Positions 35,716 through 44,012 are shown, counted from the first letter of the stretch. The stretch is DNA of 64,000 nucleotides from Chryseobacterium taeanense (GCF_900099685.1 NZ_FNDW01000003.1:186001-250000), one strand, 5' to 3'. A program made the numbers and translations. The notes: generated by a model from the letters alone, not told the origin.

Positions 35716-35787
35716 GGCCTATTCGTCTAGTGGTCAGGACTCAAGATTTTCATTCTTGCAACAGGGGTTCGATTCCCCTATAGGCTA
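35716..35787 (+). tRNA. tRNA-Glu(TTC), copy 1
   Basis: 72-nt cloverleaf. The acceptor GGCCTAT pairs with ATAGGCT (G1-U72 wobble) with discriminator A. The anticodon stem CAAGA/TCTTG holds loop TTTTCAT with anticodon TTC, and the T-arm is GGGG-TTCGATT-CCCC. CCA is not encoded. It differs from the other two tRNA-Glu copies in the acceptor, D-arm and anticodon stem. Confidence 0.95.
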
Positions 35788-35943
35788 CAAAAGTATTGCG
35801 ATACACATATTCCCTTTTAACAATTGTTGAAAGGGACTTTATTTTAAAACGATTTTAAAATAAAATCCAATTACACTGAAAAGAAAAAGTTTCTGATAGA
35901 GAATATCTTATCAAAAAGTAGATTCAAAAATCAGCAGTGTATT

Positions 35944-35972
35944 TTGTTTAAAAGAAAAAAATATTATCTTTG
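35944..35972 (+). promoter_or_regulatory. Promoter of the 36025 gene
   Basis: TTG (35944-35946), 18-nt spacer, TATCTTTG (35965-35972): a full consensus match. The predicted start is near 35979. Confidence 0.7.
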
Positions 35973-36024
35973 CACCGCTTTAATAGAGAATGATTTTTCT
36001 TGATAAAAGCCACAAATACATATC

Positions 36025-36345
36025 ATGCCGGATTTAAAAATACAGGAAGCAAAATTGCTTTTTAAAAAAATCCACTCTAACCCAAAAAGTTACGATTTAA
36101 AGATCAATGAAGGCGGGATTACAGGCAGTGATGAAAAAATAAGTTTCAGACTTTACAGAACAGGAGAAAGAGTCGATTTTGCAGTCACGATTGACGGACT
36201 TACCTTCACCAATACCACTGGAGAATGGAACAACGCGATGGCTATGCTTACCGCTACCATCAAAAAATTAGAAAGAGAAGAAGAGAATATTAAAATAGAA
36301 CAGGCAATTGATAAACTCCGAAAATATTTATCAGAAGAAAATTAA
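36025..36345 (+). CDS. Conserved small protein of unknown function
   Basis: A 106-residue soluble protein starting MPDLKIQEAKLLFKKIHSN. It has an alpha/beta pattern (ISFRLYRTGERVDFAVTIDGLTF) and a charged C-terminal helix (IKKLEREEENIKIEQAIDKL). No signal peptide or catalytic motif is visible and I recognise no family. It has its own full promoter and stands between a tRNA-Glu gene and rpsT, a context of translation genes, but that does not define its role. Confidence 0.65.
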   Translation: MPDLKIQEAKLLFKKIHSNPKSYDLKINEGGITGSDEKISFRLYRTGERVDFAVTIDGLTFTNTTGEWNNAMAMLTATIKKLEREEENIKIEQAIDKLRKYLSEEN

Positions 36346-36363
36346 TTTTTTTTAAAATTTAAT

Positions 36364-36394
36364 TTGGTAGATAAAAAAAAAGTTTTTACTTTTG
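36364..36394 (+). promoter_or_regulatory. Promoter of rpsT
   Basis: TTG (36364-36366), 20-nt spacer, TACTTTTG (36387-36394). Transcription would start near 36401, only about 12 nt before the rpsT ATG, and could continue into the two tRNA-Glu genes. Confidence 0.7.
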
Positions 36395-36412
36395 CACTCA
36401 CATTTGAACGAT

Positions 36413-36667
36413 ATGGCAAATCATAAATCAGCATTAAAGAGAATTAGACAAAACGAAGTAAGAAGACTTCGCAACAGATACTACCACAAGACTGCTAGAA
36501 CAGCAATGAAGGTGTTAAGAAATGAAGAGAACAAAGCTGCTGCTGCAGAACAATTGCCAAAAGTTATCTCTTTGTTGGATAAATTAGCTAAGAAAAATAT
36601 TATCCACAAAAACAAAGCTGCTAACTTAAAAAGCAAATTAACTAAGCACGTTAACAAACTAGCTTAA
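36413..36667 (+). CDS. rpsT: 30S ribosomal protein S20
   Basis: Helical 16S rRNA-binding protein. The ATG at 36413 gives the family start [20 protein letters not shown] and 84 residues; a longer in-frame start lies inside the promoter and is rejected. The protein is Lys/Arg-rich throughout, ending LTKHVNKLA. It is followed at once by two tRNA-Glu genes without an intervening terminator. Confidence 0.97.
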   Translation: MANHKSALKRIRQNEVRRLRNRYYHKTARTAMKVLRNEENKAAAAEQLPKVISLLDKLAKKNIIHKNKAANLKSKLTKHVNKLA

Positions 36668-36678
36668 TAAGTATAGTT

Positions 36679-36750
36679 GGCCCGTTCGTCTATCGGTTAG
36701 GACCTCAGATTTTCATTCTGGTAAGAGGGGTTCGATTCCCCTACGGGCTA
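36679..36750 (+). tRNA. tRNA-Glu(TTC), copy 2
   Basis: 72 nt. The acceptor GGCCCGT pairs with ACGGGCT, discriminator A, anticodon loop TTTTCAT (anticodon TTC). It is identical over its full length to copy 3 and lies 11 nt after the rpsT stop, so it is probably cut out of the rpsT transcript. CCA is not encoded. Confidence 0.96.
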
Positions 36751-36835
36751 CAAAATAATCATTATCTAACCTGATGATTATTGATAAGAGTTGAAACTTA
36801 TAAAAACTAACACACTATAATAGTGGAAGATAGCT

Positions 36836-36907
36836 GGCCCGTTCGTCTATCGGTTAGGACCTCAGATTTTCATTCTGGTAAGAGGGGTTCGATTCCCCTA
36901 CGGGCTA
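36836..36907 (+). tRNA. tRNA-Glu(TTC), copy 3
   Basis: 72 nt, identical to the copy at 36679, separated from it by 85 nt. It is followed by an intrinsic terminator at 36931. Together with copy 2 it forms a recent tandem duplication. Confidence 0.96.
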
Positions 36908-36930
36908 CAAATCTTAAGATAGTAATATCT

Positions 36931-36966
36931 AAAGCCTTGCAATTTTATTTGCAAGGCTTTTCGTTT
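36931..36966 (+). terminator. Terminator after the rpsT / tRNA-Glu unit
   Basis: AAAGCCTTGCAA (36931-36942) pairs with TTGCAAGGCTTT (36949-36960), 6-nt loop, followed by a T-rich stretch. Confidence 0.85.
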
Positions 36967-37048
36967 TAAATAATTTCAAAATAATAAAAAGTCACATTAA
37001 AAAATCTTTACCTTTAAGTCTTGTAAATTATTTAAGATAAAAAATTTC

Positions 37049-37906
37049 ATGACTCGCAAATCAAAATCAATTCCGGTAAACACTTTAGCAAAGGAATTTA
37101 ATAAGGGTATTGCTGTTGGGAAATATCCGATTGCTGATCTCCGACTTTCAAAAGAAGCCGAATATTCACATCGGCACGATTATCATTTTTTTATTTTGCA
37201 GGAAAAAGGAAAATCTTATTTTGAAATTGATTTCGAGGAGCACCAAATAAAAGAGTTCTCTGTAATTTATATTGCACCTCACCAGATTCACAGAGTTTTA
37301 AAAGCTGAAGATATAGAGTTCTACTTATTAGCTATCAACAGTGAAAACCTACACCCAGAATATTTGAAATTATTGCAGGAAATCTCACCCACAAAGCCAT
37401 TACCAATAAGCTCAAAACATTTTTCTCTCATCAGCCAGACATTTTTGTTGTGCATCAACCTATTTGAAGAAAAAGAAAGCAAATTATATCTGTCCTCATT
37501 AAAAGACAGTTGTAATACTTTGATTTCTTTATTTCTATCCCAATATTTGAAAAAAACAAAACAAGTGGATACTATTTCCCGCTTTTACCTTATATCAAAA
37601 TCATTCAAATTAGCATTGGAAAAGAATTTTATTAAAGATAAACGGCCGGCATGGTATGCTCAAAAATTAAATATCTCTGTTCCCTATCTTAATGAATGTG
37701 TGAAAAATACAACAGGATTTACTGTTACTCAGCATATTCAGCAGCGTGTTATTCTGGAAGCTAAGCGACTGCTTTATCATTCAAATAAATCGGTCAAGGA
37801 AATTGCTGCCGAATTAGGTTATGAAGATTATGCCTATTTTTCGCGTCTGTTTATTAAATCAACCGGAATGACTGCATTAACTTTCAGAAACAAAAACCAC
37901 GATTAG
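37049..37906 (+). CDS. AraC family transcriptional regulator
   Basis: DNA-binding regulator of 285 residues. The N-terminal cupin-like sensor domain (HRHDYHFFILQEKGKSYFEID; HQIHRV) suggests binding of a small ligand. The C-terminal AraC domain has two helix-turn-helix motifs, the second being VKEIAAELGYEDYAYFSRLF with the typical family ending STGMTALTFR. It lies 80 nt upstream of, and co-directional with, a siderophore-interacting protein gene, which it may regulate. Iron or siderophore response is inferred from this neighbour only. Confidence 0.92.
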   Translation: MTRKSKSIPVNTLAKEFNKGIAVGKYPIADLRLSKEAEYSHRHDYHFFILQEKGKSYFEIDFEEHQIKEFSVIYIAPHQIHRVLKAEDIEFYLLAINSENLHPEYLKLLQEISPTKPLPISSKHFSLISQTFLLCINLFEEKESKLYLSSLKDSCNTLISLFLSQYLKKTKQVDTISRFYLISKSFKLALEKNFIKDKRPAWYAQKLNISVPYLNECVKNTTGFTVTQHIQQRVILEAKRLLYHSNKSVKEIAAELGYEDYAYFSRLFIKSTGMTALTFRNKNHD

Positions 37907-37986
37907 TCCTATACTTACCTCTTTCATTCTATTATTTTTCAATACTATTATCTGTTCCTTTGTATTATGATTTTAATGCAATAAAG

Positions 37987-38703
37987 ATGATTTCAAAATT
38001 ACCAAAATGGGCGGCTGATCTGACGGAAAAAACGGGTTCCATAATGACTGATATGAAAATATTGGAAACCGTTTACCTCAATCCGACCATTAAGAAAATA
38101 CGTTTCCAGGGTGATATATCACGAATGAACTTCCAAATCGGGCATGCCAATGTTATTCGTGTAAGTGATACGGAGTTTAGAAATTATACCACTTCCTATC
38201 ATAATGTCGATGAAGGAATTTTAGATATAGTTTTTCACATTCACGGAAATGGTGTCGGAAGCCGGTATATTGACTCGCTGGAGCCGCAAGACGAACTGCG
38301 AATCAGCATTCCGAGAGGAAAAAAAGTGTATAACGAAAGCATAAAGAAACAATTTATTTTTGGTGATGAAACATCTTTGGGACTTGCCTGTTCCATTTTG
38401 CCAATCATGAAAAAGAATAAACATCAATATCAGTTTTATTTTGAATTGGACGATGAGAATCAGAATATACCTGAATTATTAGGCTTGGAAAATTATACCG
38501 TATTTTCTAAAAAAAATACGTTCAGAGATGAAGAATGGATAAATGAATTGCCAATTTTTAACTCTGATGAATGGAATACCGCAAATTTTATATTGACAGG
38601 AAACGTAAAATCTGTTCAGACATTCAGAAAAGTCCTGAAAGATAACTTACAAGGTAATATTTATTCGCAAGGTTATTGGCTTGAGGGAAAAAAAGGATTA
38701 TAA
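37987..38703 (+). CDS. Siderophore-interacting protein (ferric-siderophore reductase)
   Basis: Flavin-dependent reductase of the SIP/ViuB type that releases iron from ferric siderophores. The ATG at 37987 (MISKLPKWAADLTEK) is preferred; the longer frame begins at a TTG. An N-terminal FAD-binding barrel contains RNYTTSYHNVDEGILDIVFHIHG-type sequence (the RxYT motif), and the C-terminal NAD-binding part includes FIFGDETSLGLA. Length is 239 residues. It follows the AraC-type regulator and no siderophore receptor is nearby. There is no terminator evident on this strand. Confidence 0.88.
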   Translation: MISKLPKWAADLTEKTGSIMTDMKILETVYLNPTIKKIRFQGDISRMNFQIGHANVIRVSDTEFRNYTTSYHNVDEGILDIVFHIHGNGVGSRYIDSLEPQDELRISIPRGKKVYNESIKKQFIFGDETSLGLACSILPIMKKNKHQYQFYFELDDENQNIPELLGLENYTVFSKKNTFRDEEWINELPIFNSDEWNTANFILTGNVKSVQTFRKVLKDNLQGNIYSQGYWLEGKKGL

Positions 38704-38802
38704 TGTGATAAACTGGATGCCAATATCAGAACATATTTAATACACATCTTCTCTTTAGCAATTATACATCCGCATCTATTAACAATTGATCCTATCTAAA
38801 AC

Positions 38803-38838
38803 AAAAAGGCCTTCACATTTAATAATTGTGAAAGCCTT
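38803..38838 (-). terminator. Terminator of the MbnP-MbnH-barrel operon
   Basis: On the minus strand AAGGCTTTCACA pairs with TGTGAAGGCCTT (arms 38827-38838 and 38806-38817, one mismatch), followed by TTTTTG. It lies 52 nt beyond the barrel gene stop. Confidence 0.8.
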
Positions 38839-38889
38839 AAAAAACACGATGTTAAAAGAGATATATTTTCTTTTTAAAATAAATAAAGT

Positions 38890-39831
38890 TCAGATTCCAA
38901 AGTTCACAAAAACACTGAACCGTGATCTCGCCTCAATATCACCTCCGGCCAAATTGGAATATGCAGGAAGCATCATTTCACTTCCCAGGCTTACTTTCCG
39001 GTAAGACATTTCAAATCCCAGTTTTCCGTATAGGGCACTTCCCGAAGTGTTAGGAAGAATCTCGCTAAACTGTTGGTTTGCATCATAAACTTCTCCCTGT
39101 AAGCCAGCTTTACCTGACAAAATGAATTTTTCTGTCCCCGCAATCCTGTAAAATCCTGTCGCAGAATAATTCCACTGGTTTCCGAAACGGTAATGCTTTT
39201 TGTTTTCGGTTTTCATCGTATAATCCGTATTCAGTAAAACGGCAATTTTATCCTTCTGAAATTTGTAATTTAAAGCCAGCTGATAATCCCAGCTTCCGGT
39301 TCCCAACTGAAAACTCGGATTGACACCGGATACACCTTTCTCATCAAACTTACCCAACGGAATTTTCACCCCAACTCCACCGTTCAGCTGATGGATATTA
39401 TCTTTTGAATTAATCAGCCGGTAAATCCCCATCAGGTTTACATCACCAACTCCCTGCATTTTTACATCTCCCTGAAGAGTCTTTTTCTCATGAAAATGAA
39501 AAGGCACACTGGCATAAACACTTACTTTCTTAGTCAGTGGAATTTTCCCCCAAAGCTGAATGGTATTAAAATACTGATCCTGCGTAAGATCATTAACGAA
39601 CAGGTTTTCTTTTGCTTTGTAATGCTGAGCAAAATATTTGATGCCTACAAACTGAGGGTTCAGCAAAGATTCAAATCCGGAAGAGCCATTTCCTGCTGCA
39701 CACCCGCAAGCATCGCAGTCTTCCATAAGAAAAAGATCTGAAGGATGGTGAATAAACAAGCTATCATCGACAGATCTGGCCTGGCTTACATGAAATATAA
39801 TCAGGCATATTATAAAAACTATCTTCTTCAT
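38890..39831 (-). CDS. Outer-membrane beta-barrel with N-terminal Cys cluster
   Basis: A 313-residue exported protein. The ATG at 39831 (MKKIVFIICLIIFHVSQA) gives a signal peptide; the longer frame starts at TTG. Just after it come a His pair (residues 28-29) and Cys39, Cys42 and Cys44 in EDCDACGCAAGNG, a plausible metal site. The rest alternates strands and turns and ends in an aromatic-type strand (FSVFVNFGI), as in barrel proteins of the phenol-degradation-transporter-like class. It is the last gene of the MbnP-MbnH operon, 9 nt after the peroxidase. I infer export or uptake of metal or substrate. Confidence 0.75.
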   Translation of the reverse strand: MKKIVFIICLIIFHVSQARSVDDSLFIHHPSDLFLMEDCDACGCAAGNGSSGFESLLNPQFVGIKYFAQHYKAKENLFVNDLTQDQYFNTIQLWGKIPLTKKVSVYASVPFHFHEKKTLQGDVKMQGVGDVNLMGIYRLINSKDNIHQLNGGVGVKIPLGKFDEKGVSGVNPSFQLGTGSWDYQLALNYKFQKDKIAVLLNTDYTMKTENKKHYRFGNQWNYSATGFYRIAGTEKFILSGKAGLQGEVYDANQQFSEILPNTSGSALYGKLGFEMSYRKVSLGSEMMLPAYSNLAGGDIEARSRFSVFVNFGI

Positions 39832-39840
39832 AATCAATAA

Positions 39841-40923
39841 TTATTCTGCAAATTTTGGATTTGAGATAAAGTTTTTGTCCGACAAAGTCTTCAGAAAAGC
39901 AATGATGTATTGTTTCTCCTGGCTGTTCATCGCGATTCCCGGATGTCCGTTCTGTTTCAAAAGAGGATCCAGGTTTGGCTGATCTTCTACGTTATCTGAA
40001 TAAAAATTCAACACGGCATCCAGCGTATAAAATCTTCCGTCATGCATATAAGGCGCAGTATATTCTACATTTCTGAGACTTGGCACCCTGAATTTCATAT
40101 TGTCATTCCAATCCAAAGTTACTCTGTACCGTCCTCTGTCATCAAACTGACTGTTGTAATACATTCCGGTATTCCTGTAACTTTCATCGGTAAATAAATC
40201 TCCCGAATGACATGACGCACATTTATTCTGAAATAAATTCATTCCCTGATTTTCTTCACTGGTAAAAACAGCCATGCCCTTTTTCATACGATCATATTTA
40301 GAATCTGCCGAAATAAGTGTAGCCATAAACTGGGAAATTGCTTTCAAAACCCGATCTCCCGTAATATTCTCATCTCCGAATGCAGCTTTAAACATTTTTT
40401 TATAACCGACATCTGCATTGAGCTTGCCAACCACTTCGGGAAGAGAGCTATCCATTTCAAAATCTGCAGTAATGGGAACCAAAGATCTTTCATCGAGATT
40501 ATGCCCTACTCCGTCCCAGGTATAATTTTTCAGGAAAGCCATATTCTGTATCGGCGGTGCATTTCGGATTCCGAGTCTGTCATCGATTCCGTGACTTACA
40601 TTATGGCCATGATGTGTAAAAGCATATTCCTGAATATGGCAAAACCCGCATGAGATCGTATTGTTTCGTGATAATTTACCTTCATAGAAAAGCTTTTTGC
40701 CTAAAGCAATTCCGTTTACAGTGATCGGATTTCCAGTAACATCAAATGTTATGTCAGGAAAACCTGCGGGTTTATCGAGCTGATATGCTTCGTCTTTTTC
40801 TAACGGCTCCATCACCTCGTCTGAACACGATGACAGCATGAACATACTAACAATAAAGAAAACAGGAAGAGCGCGAGATAGCCCTCTTCCGAATTTTATG
40901 AGTACATTAATCATTATGAACAT
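39841..40923 (-). CDS. MbnH-like di-haem cytochrome c peroxidase family lipoprotein
   Basis: Member of the CcpA/MauG family. Two haem-attachment motifs are visible, CGFCH (Cys92, Cys95, His96) and CASCH (Cys235, Cys238, His239), and a lipobox at SSC (Cys33) anchors it. Length is 360 residues (357 from an alternative ATG at 40914). It overlaps the upstream MbnP-like gene by up to 17 nt. This pairing matches MbnP/MbnH, where the di-haem enzyme oxidises a tryptophan of MbnP to kynurenine to make a copper site. The MbnH assignment rests on that pairing. Confidence 0.88.
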   Translation of the reverse strand: MFIMINVLIKFGRGLSRALPVFFIVSMFMLSSCSDEVMEPLEKDEAYQLDKPAGFPDITFDVTGNPITVNGIALGKKLFYEGKLSRNNTISCGFCHIQEYAFTHHGHNVSHGIDDRLGIRNAPPIQNMAFLKNYTWDGVGHNLDERSLVPITADFEMDSSLPEVVGKLNADVGYKKMFKAAFGDENITGDRVLKAISQFMATLISADSKYDRMKKGMAVFTSEENQGMNLFQNKCASCHSGDLFTDESYRNTGMYYNSQFDDRGRYRVTLDWNDNMKFRVPSLRNVEYTAPYMHDGRFYTLDAVLNFYSDNVEDQPNLDPLLKQNGHPGIAMNSQEKQYIIAFLKTLSDKNFISNPKFAE

Positions 40924-41731
40924 GTTCTACTTTAAACATTTTCGAAATATTGTTGGTAACATTTACCAGATGCTGGCTGGAGCCCATCGCCGAATCGTTT
41001 GTATTGTCCAGTACCAAAGCGGTTTCTCCACTTAAATATTGATTAAGATCAGCTATAATATGAATGGAGGGAGTTATATCCTGAGATACTCTTGCCGTGG
41101 TTGGAAGATTAAGGGTAATTTCGCGATAAAGATCAGGTGTGTTGTTCGCTGTAGTATTTCCCATATTTCCACAATGATTCATAAACTCGTTGGTTAATGA
41201 AGAAGTTCCGTATTTACCTTCCAGCTTTGTAAAAACATATCCTGCCGCCCATGACCAGGCCATTCCGGAAGTTTTTGCTTTTTGCCAGAAAATGCCCTGA
41301 CCTTCCTGGCCAATAAGGTAAGCGCTCTGACTGATTCCCAGACCTAATCTTATTTTTTTATAATTATTCTTTGGAATATCGGTAAGGTTTATATAATTAA
41401 TTCCCGCCACTGCTTCCGCCTGATCGATAATGAAAGCACCTTTGTCCGGGTCATTTTCATGATACTTGAATTCTCCGCCATTTTCATCAATTAAAGTGAT
41501 ATTGCTGATGATATATTTCAACGTTGAAAACTGATGTTTCTGCCCATTGGAAGAGGTTTGTGTTGTTTGATTTAAAACAATATTACCAAGATTATTGAAT
41601 CCGTTTTCAAACTTTACCTGAAGATTTCCCGGTGTGGTATCCTGAACATCGTCGTCGTTGCTGCTGCATGATGAAAAAGTAAATAAAGTAAAGGCAATAA
41701 AGAATAATGATAAAAATTTATAAATATTCAT
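40907..41731 (-). CDS. MbnP-like copper-binding lipoprotein
   Basis: The ATG at 41731 (MNIYKFLSLFFIAFTLFTF then SSCSS) gives a lipobox; 274 residues. The body follows the MbnP pattern: LQVKFENGFNN near the start, TLKYIISNITLID, the Tyr/Asn-rich middle, the tryptophan pair SGMAWSWAAGY and a His-rich C-terminus (KVEHVHND). Known MbnP proteins bind copper after oxidation of a tryptophan by their MbnH partner, and that partner lies directly downstream here with an overlap. Function in copper acquisition or handling is therefore a reasonable inference. Cys sits in NHCGNMG. Confidence 0.85.
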   Translation of the reverse strand: MNIYKFLSLFFIAFTLFTFSSCSSNDDDVQDTTPGNLQVKFENGFNNLGNIVLNQTTQTSSNGQKHQFSTLKYIISNITLIDENGGEFKYHENDPDKGAFIIDQAEAVAGINYINLTDIPKNNYKKIRLGLGISQSAYLIGQEGQGIFWQKAKTSGMAWSWAAGYVFTKLEGKYGTSSLTNEFMNHCGNMGNTTANNTPDLYREITLNLPTTARVSQDITPSIHIIADLNQYLSGETALVLDNTNDSAMGSSQHLVNVTNNISKMFKVEHVHND

Positions 41732-41921
41732 TGTTGATTTTTTAAGTTGAATTTTGTTAAATAGAATTTTTAGATCGAATGACATCACATTCGATTTAAA
41801 CCGAAAAGTTTAAGCTTTGGAAATAACAATAAATACTTTGCTGGAATTCTTACAGAATAACAACGAAGTGATAAAAGCCTAAGCCTTCTCAGTAATTATA
41901 ATAAGATTTGAAAAATTGAAC

Positions 41922-42290
41922 TTAAAAAACCGGTGGTCTGAAAATATGTTTCAGGAACAGAAAAGAATATTCTGATATAAATAGAAAATCGAAATGCAAT
42001 AAGAATGTATTTTCTGTTGTATTAATTCCGGCTATATCGGGAAGAATGTAGATATCAAGTAATTTCTGTCCCGGAATTTTTGTTTTATTTAAAGGAGAAG
42101 AATCAACATCGTTGACTTTTGAGAGCTGCTTACTGAGATAACATTTTCCGTTACAGTGCAACTCTACATTATTTTTGTTGACACATAAAACTTCAGAGAT
42201 GTAATTATAATTTACAGCATACTCCACCAGTGGCACCAGAGGTCTGAATACCACAAATAAAGTAAGGAATATGCTGCAAATATAATTCAT
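41922..42290 (-). CDS. Small anchored CxGKC protein (paralogue 2)
   Basis: A 122-residue protein with an N-terminal hydrophobic segment (ICSIFLTLFVVFRPLVPLVE) and cysteines at 36, 46 and 50 in LCVNKN and HCNGKCYLSKQL. The spacing C-x9-C-x3-C, the preceding YAVNYNYI and the C-terminal FRPPVF are shared with the paralogue at 44243. No named family comes to mind; the position next to SOD, SCO, YHS and MbnP genes suggests periplasmic metal or thiol chemistry. It starts 9 nt after the SOD stop, so both are co-transcribed. Confidence 0.75.
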   Translation of the reverse strand: MNYICSIFLTLFVVFRPLVPLVEYAVNYNYISEVLCVNKNNVELHCNGKCYLSKQLSKVNDVDSSPLNKTKIPGQKLLDIYILPDIAGINTTENTFLLHFDFLFISEYSFLFLKHIFRPPVF

Positions 42291-42299
42291 GGATCAAGA

Positions 42300-42974
42300 T
42301 TATTTTTTGCTGATCGCTTCTTCGTACCTTCTGCTGATTTCTTTCCAGTTGGTAACATTCCAGATCGCAGCCAGATAATCTGCTCTTTTATTCTGATATT
42401 TCAGATAATATGCATGTTCCCAAACATCGATTCCGAAAATCGGGGTTCCTCTTTCTTCCACTACATCCATTAAAGGATTATCCTGATTTGGCGTTGAAGA
42501 AACGAACAGTTTCCCATTTTTATCCACCGCAAGCCATACCCATCCTGAACCGAAACGGTCTGCTCCGGCCTTACTCATTTTTTGTTTAAAAGCATCCATG
42601 CTGCCAAAAGCTTCATTAATTGCCTTTGTTAATTTTGCTGAAGGCTGGGTATTTTTCTCAGGAGTCAGCACAGTCCAGAACAATTCGTGATTGTAATGTC
42701 CACCGGCATTGTTTCTTACTGCCGGACTCATTTTAGAAGCGTTTGACAGGATTTCGAACAACGTTTGTTTTTCCTGTGGTGTTCCGGCAATTGCTTTATT
42801 CAGATTGGCAACATACGCTGCAGCGTGTTTTGAATAATGAATTTCCATAGTCTGTGCATCAATGTTCCCTTCCAGTGCATTGTAAGCATACGGAAGTGGA
42901 GTCTGCTTAAATTGAGCCATGGCAAACTGAGCCGCAAATACTGCCGTCAAAGCAGCAACTTTCATAATTTTCAT
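42300..42974 (-). CDS. sodA: Exported superoxide dismutase (Fe/Mn type)
   Basis: Converts superoxide to peroxide and oxygen. Unusually for this family it carries a signal peptide (VAALTAVFAAQFAMA before QFKQTPLPYA), so it should act in the periplasm. Ligands are visible: His46 (MEIHYSKH), the His of GGHYNHELFW, and Asp and His of DVWEHAYY. The Gln in TPNQDNPLM favours the Mn type. Length is 224 residues (221 from an in-frame ATG at 42965). It is the first gene of a pair with the CxGKC protein and follows the SCO gene after a 104-nt gap holding a repeat. Confidence 0.92.
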   Translation of the reverse strand: MKIMKVAALTAVFAAQFAMAQFKQTPLPYAYNALEGNIDAQTMEIHYSKHAAAYVANLNKAIAGTPQEKQTLFEILSNASKMSPAVRNNAGGHYNHELFWTVLTPEKNTQPSAKLTKAINEAFGSMDAFKQKMSKAGADRFGSGWVWLAVDKNGKLFVSSTPNQDNPLMDVVEERGTPIFGIDVWEHAYYLKYQNKRADYLAAIWNVTNWKEISRRYEEAISKK

Positions 42975-43007
42975 ACTTTTTTATTTTTATATATGGTTTA
43001 TTTTGGA

Positions 43008-43076
43008 TGGAAGATGGAAGCAAGAAGCTGGAAGTTAATCTGAATGCCTTCCAGCTTCCATCTTCTAACTTCCATT
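43008..43076. repeat. GGAAG-rich imperfect inverted repeat
   Basis: Between the SCO and SOD genes, TGGAAGATGGAAG and AAGCTGGAAG (43025-43034) are mirrored by CTTCCAGCTT (43048-43057), CCATCTTC and CTTCCA. Such GGAAG/CTTCC clusters are common intergenic repeats in related genomes, by recollection. It may fold as a hairpin in the transcript. Confidence 0.55.
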
Positions 43077-43078
43077 CT

Positions 43079-43759
43079 TTACTTCAACAACTTCCTGATA
43101 TCCTCAATCAGGATTTCCCGGTCGGGATGATATTTCCCATTAAGCTTCGGAATTATTCCCTCAGGATCTTCATAATTCAACCCTGAATAATAAAGAATCG
43201 GCATATTTTCCCTATTATACCGGCAGCGGATATTTCCTTCCTGATCCACCAAAGCGATCATTCCACTATGATTCAGGCTTTCACTTTCATCTTCCTTATC
43301 TCCTACATAAATATTAAACTGATCCGCCAGCTTACCGATATAATCTCTGTTTCCGGTCAGGAAATGCCAGTTAGGAGATTTCGCCCCTATTCTTTCCGCA
43401 TGTTCCTTCAATAATTCAGGAGTATCATTTTCAGGGTCGATGCTGATAGAGATAATTCCGAAATCCGGGTTATTGATCTCATCTTCGATAGCCCGCATAT
43501 TACGGTTCATCACCGGGCAAATCGTGGGGCATCGGCTAAAGAAGAATTCTACCAGATATACTTTTCCCAGCATATCTTTATCGGTGATCTTCTTGTTATT
43601 CTGGTCGGTAAGCTCAAAAGCAGGAACTTTCATTACCGTATAGAGACTTTTCTTGAAGTATCCCATTCCCATTCCGATTCCCAAAAAGAGAAGAGCAATA
43701 ACGACAACAGGAACAATAATTTTTGTTTTGGAGCTAGTATCCTTCTTATTTTTTGGCAT
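43079..43759 (-). CDS. SCO family (SCO1/SenC/PrrC) copper-thiol protein
   Basis: Thioredoxin-fold protein that delivers copper to cytochrome oxidase Cu-A or acts as a thiol reductase. The ATG at 43759 (MPKNKKDTSSKTK) gives 226 residues: a cytoplasmic start, one membrane anchor (IIVPVVVIALLFLGIGMGMG), then the fold with the metal site Cys77 and Cys81 (RCPTICP) and His164 (LNHSGM). These three residues are the classical copper ligands. It overlaps the end of the YHS lipoprotein gene by 14 nt, so the two are coupled. Confidence 0.92.
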   Translation of the reverse strand: MPKNKKDTSSKTKIIVPVVVIALLFLGIGMGMGYFKKSLYTVMKVPAFELTDQNNKKITDKDMLGKVYLVEFFFSRCPTICPVMNRNMRAIEDEINNPDFGIISISIDPENDTPELLKEHAERIGAKSPNWHFLTGNRDYIGKLADQFNIYVGDKEDESESLNHSGMIALVDQEGNIRCRYNRENMPILYYSGLNYEDPEGIIPKLNGKYHPDREILIEDIRKLLK

Positions 43760-44012
43760 ACTTTTCAGGATTCTTTTTGAATTCGTCTTTACAGTAAGCA
43801 CTACAAAAACCATACGTTTTATTTTTATATACTGCCGTATCTTTCATTCCGGGTTCTGTCGGCATATTGCAGATAGGATCTACCGCATTCGCAAATTTTA
43901 CAGGCTTAGTAACCGCTGTTTTTGCTTTTTTGTGCTTTACTTTAGGGGTTTCCTGGGCACAGGCCATCAGGGAAACAGACAATAGTGCTGTTAAAATAAC
44001 TTTTGATTTCAT
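43746..44012 (-). CDS. YHS-domain lipoprotein
   Basis: An 88-residue lipoprotein. MKSKVILTALLSVSLMACAQ has a lipobox at Cys18; a basic linker (KVKHKKAKTAVTK) leads into the YHS domain at 45-86: DPICNMPTE, TAVYKNKTYGFCSAYCKDEF and NPEKYA. YHS domains occur in metal, especially copper and silver, handling proteins, and cysteines of DPICNM and FCSAYC are the likely ligands. It overlaps the SCO gene by 14 nt. A 13-bp palindrome lies 48 nt upstream (44060-44093). Confidence 0.88.
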   Translation of the reverse strand: MKSKVILTALLSVSLMACAQETPKVKHKKAKTAVTKPVKFANAVDPICNMPTEPGMKDTAVYKNKTYGFCSAYCKDEFKKNPEKYAKK

